DNA of 12,889 bases from Atribacteria bacterium SCGC AAA255-G05 (lineage in GTDB: Bacteria > Atribacterota > Phoenicimicrobiia > Phoenicimicrobiales > Phoenicimicrobiaceae), in contig ASPA01000061.1 of assembly GCA_000405605.1 (NCBI GenBank), forward strand, positions 1 through 12,889. The letters run 5' to 3'. The notes under the pieces were generated by a model. That model did not search any database. It had not been told where the DNA came from and saw only the letters and a list, made by a program, of their open reading frames with translations. Positions 11,547 through 12,889 of this stretch are shown here, in pieces; positions within the stretch are counted from its first letter, which is position 1, and every line of letters starts with the position of its first letter. The position numbers and the translations under genes were made by a program.

Positions 11547-12889
11547 TTACTTACCATACAATGACCCAAAATTATTACAAGCCCTAAAGTCAGCTCCTTC
11601 TAAATCAGAAGTACCAAAAGATGCCCAAGCTTTGGGCCTGAATATTTTCTCTTCTGCGACATTGTGCATTGCCACCGGTATCCTGAGCATGGAGGATAGA
11701 GTAATTAAGTCTTTACCAATATGTCCATAACTAATGGCTCCATGGTTAGCCCCCCAGTTATTCATCACCGAATAGACATCTCTGAAAGCCCCCCTACCGG
11801 TTAGAATAGGAGTAAACCAGGTGGTGGGCCAGGTGGGGTCGGTGCGTTCATCTAAGATGTGATGAACTTCAGGAGATAGATCTACGGTATAGCCCTCGGC
11901 AATCTGGATTACCGGCCCCAGACCTTTTACAAGATTTATTCTTACCATCGTAACCGGCATTACTCCCTTGGTATAGAAGGTAGATGAATATCCTCCTCCC
12001 CGGAAGTATTCCAGGTTTGCAGGAGACCATTTCGTATTTTCCAGAAATTTTTTTACCTCTTCTTCGGTAATCTCCCAGAAGGGCTTCATAGTTGATTTTC
12101 CATCTTCCTTCTGTTCTCCGGTAGCATCCAAGGTAGTAGAACCGGAATTGATCAAATGAAGTATTCCATTTTTGGCTAAGCCGGTCAATTCTTTTCCGGT
12201 TACTCTCTTTACTGCTTCAGGACTCCAGTAAGTCCGGATATCGGAGAAGATCTGGGCTGTACCGGTTAAAAGGTGATTAAATAACATGGAGATTCCGTTT
12301 AGGCTATCGTTTTCGGTGGCAAAGATAAAGGATTCCCTTATCCCGTTCCAATCAAAAGAGGTGTTTAAAATAGTCTCCATAAAGTCACCATTGGGGAAAT
12401 GGTCGGTCCACTGCCTTTGTCCCTGAAATCCAGCAACAAGGGCATTATGGCCTTCCGCCTCTTCGGCATAGCCCAGGTTAGCTAATTTCTTATTACCCAC
12501 CATTAGATCCCGGGCGATCAGGGTCATCTTTACTACCATCTCCCACTCTTTATCCTTTTGGGAACGAGAGTGTTTTAAGTCTTCTTTATTGCGGTCTTCT
12601 CCCTCTTTACAATTATCTTTGACCCAGGACAGGGCTTTTTCGTATTCTTCTTTATCATATATCTCTTCTTCTATCCTTCTTGTAATCTCGGTCATATCTA
12701 CATATTCGTTTCTCATCCCCAGATAATCCTGAAAGAAGTCGGGGGAAACCTGGGAACCGGCAATCCCCATAGAGACACCGCCGATAGAAAGATAAGATTT
12801 GCCTTTCATGGTAGCAACAGCCAGTCCGGCTTTAGTGAATTGTAGCAGTTTTTGTTCTACATCTTCTGGGATACTATTATCATTTTGAT
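11547..12889 (-). CDS. fucI: L-fucose/D-arabinose isomerase, 5' end beyond the window
   Basis: Cytoplasmic Mn-dependent ketol isomerase converting L-fucose to L-fuculose and also D-arabinose to D-ribulose. The 446 visible codons match E. coli FucI (591 residues) closely from about residue 145 to the end, so roughly 145 N-terminal residues lie outside. The frame is open to position 12889; the visible start-like ATG at 12809 is internal (TKAGLAVAT-MKGKSYLSIGG). Numbering from that Met, metal ligands are Glu166 (FATENDSLNG), Asp190 (FSDIRTYW) and His356 (NNWGANHG), matching Glu337, Asp361 and His528 with almost identical spacing. YFRGGGYSS and GLGPVIQIAEG are also intact. It lies upstream of the sugar ABC genes on the same strand, but it looks higher in GC, like the window's left-hand genes. 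The in vivo substrate, L-fucose or D-arabinose, is not settled by sequence. Confidence 0.95.
   Translation of the reverse strand, partial: QNDNSIPEDVEQKLLQFTKAGLAVATMKGKSYLSIGGVSMGIAGSQVSPDFFQDYLGMRNEYVDMTEITRRIEEEIYDKEEYEKALSWVKDNCKEGEDRNKEDLKHSRSQKDKEWEMVVKMTLIARDLMVGNKKLANLGYAEEAEGHNALVAGFQGQRQWTDHFPNGDFMETILNTSFDWNGIRESFIFATENDSLNGISMLFNHLLTGTAQIFSDIRTYWSPEAVKRVTGKELTGLAKNGILHLINSGSTTLDATGEQKEDGKSTMKPFWEITEEEVKKFLENTKWSPANLEYFRGGGYSSTFYTKGVMPVTMVRINLVKGLGPVIQIAEGYTVDLSPEVHHILDERTDPTWPTTWFTPILTGRGAFRDVYSVMNNWGANHGAISYGHIGKDLITLSSMLRIPVAMHNVAEEKIFRPKAWASFGTSDLEGADFRACNNFGSLYGK

Overview
The window comes from an AT-rich bacterial chromosome. A sugar-binding protein with a signal peptide but no lipobox cysteine suggests a periplasm, so a two-membraned cell is likely. 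Gene content (sugar ABC importer, L-fucose/D-arabinose isomerase, acidic amino acid symporter, aspartate racemase) and dense GTAG-headed palindromic repeats suit a heterotrophic anaerobe, perhaps of the Atribacterota/Thermotogota/Clostridia kind. The lineage cannot be fixed from sequence alone.

Layout. Positions 1-149 hold two REP-like palindromes. On the minus strand, an Asp/Glu racemase (2117-1425) is followed by a glutamate/aspartate-type symporter (1340-150), apparently one transcription unit. Positions 2290-2450 are a cluster of palindromes. A YfcE/MJ0936-type phosphodiesterase runs forward at 2555-3055. Positions 3105-3282 hold another palindrome cluster, immediately followed by the last 38 codons of a ribulokinase (araB) on the minus strand (3400-3284). 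A DUF2961/GH172 glycosidase runs forward at 3777-4868. Positions 4943-6600 are gene debris: the C-terminal part of a discoidin-like domain, an IS1182-family transposase with at least six frame changes, and an unrecognised broken reading frame. The minus strand from 12889 to 6808 then carries, in transcription order, L-fucose/D-arabinose isomerase (5' end outside the window), an ABC sugar-binding protein, two ABC permeases and an exported DUF4185 (GH183-like) protein. No ABC ATPase is present.

How the genes may work together. DUF4185 (GH183) and DUF2961 (GH172) are the two families reported to contain endo-D-arabinanases and exo-alpha-D-arabinofuranosidases. Here they flank a carbohydrate importer and an enzyme family able to isomerise D-arabinose to D-ribulose. 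The most interesting reading is a D-arabinan (or related furanoside) scavenging locus: exported endo-enzyme, periplasmic binding protein, two permeases, cytoplasmic exo-enzyme, then FucI. The family assignments come from the sequence; the substrate is inference.

The araB tail lies downstream of fucI on the same strand, and the roughly 8 kb between them looks richer in AT than fucI or the left-hand genes. This suggests that the transporter/glycosidase block was inserted into, or replaced part of, an older fucI-araB locus, leaving transposase debris inside.
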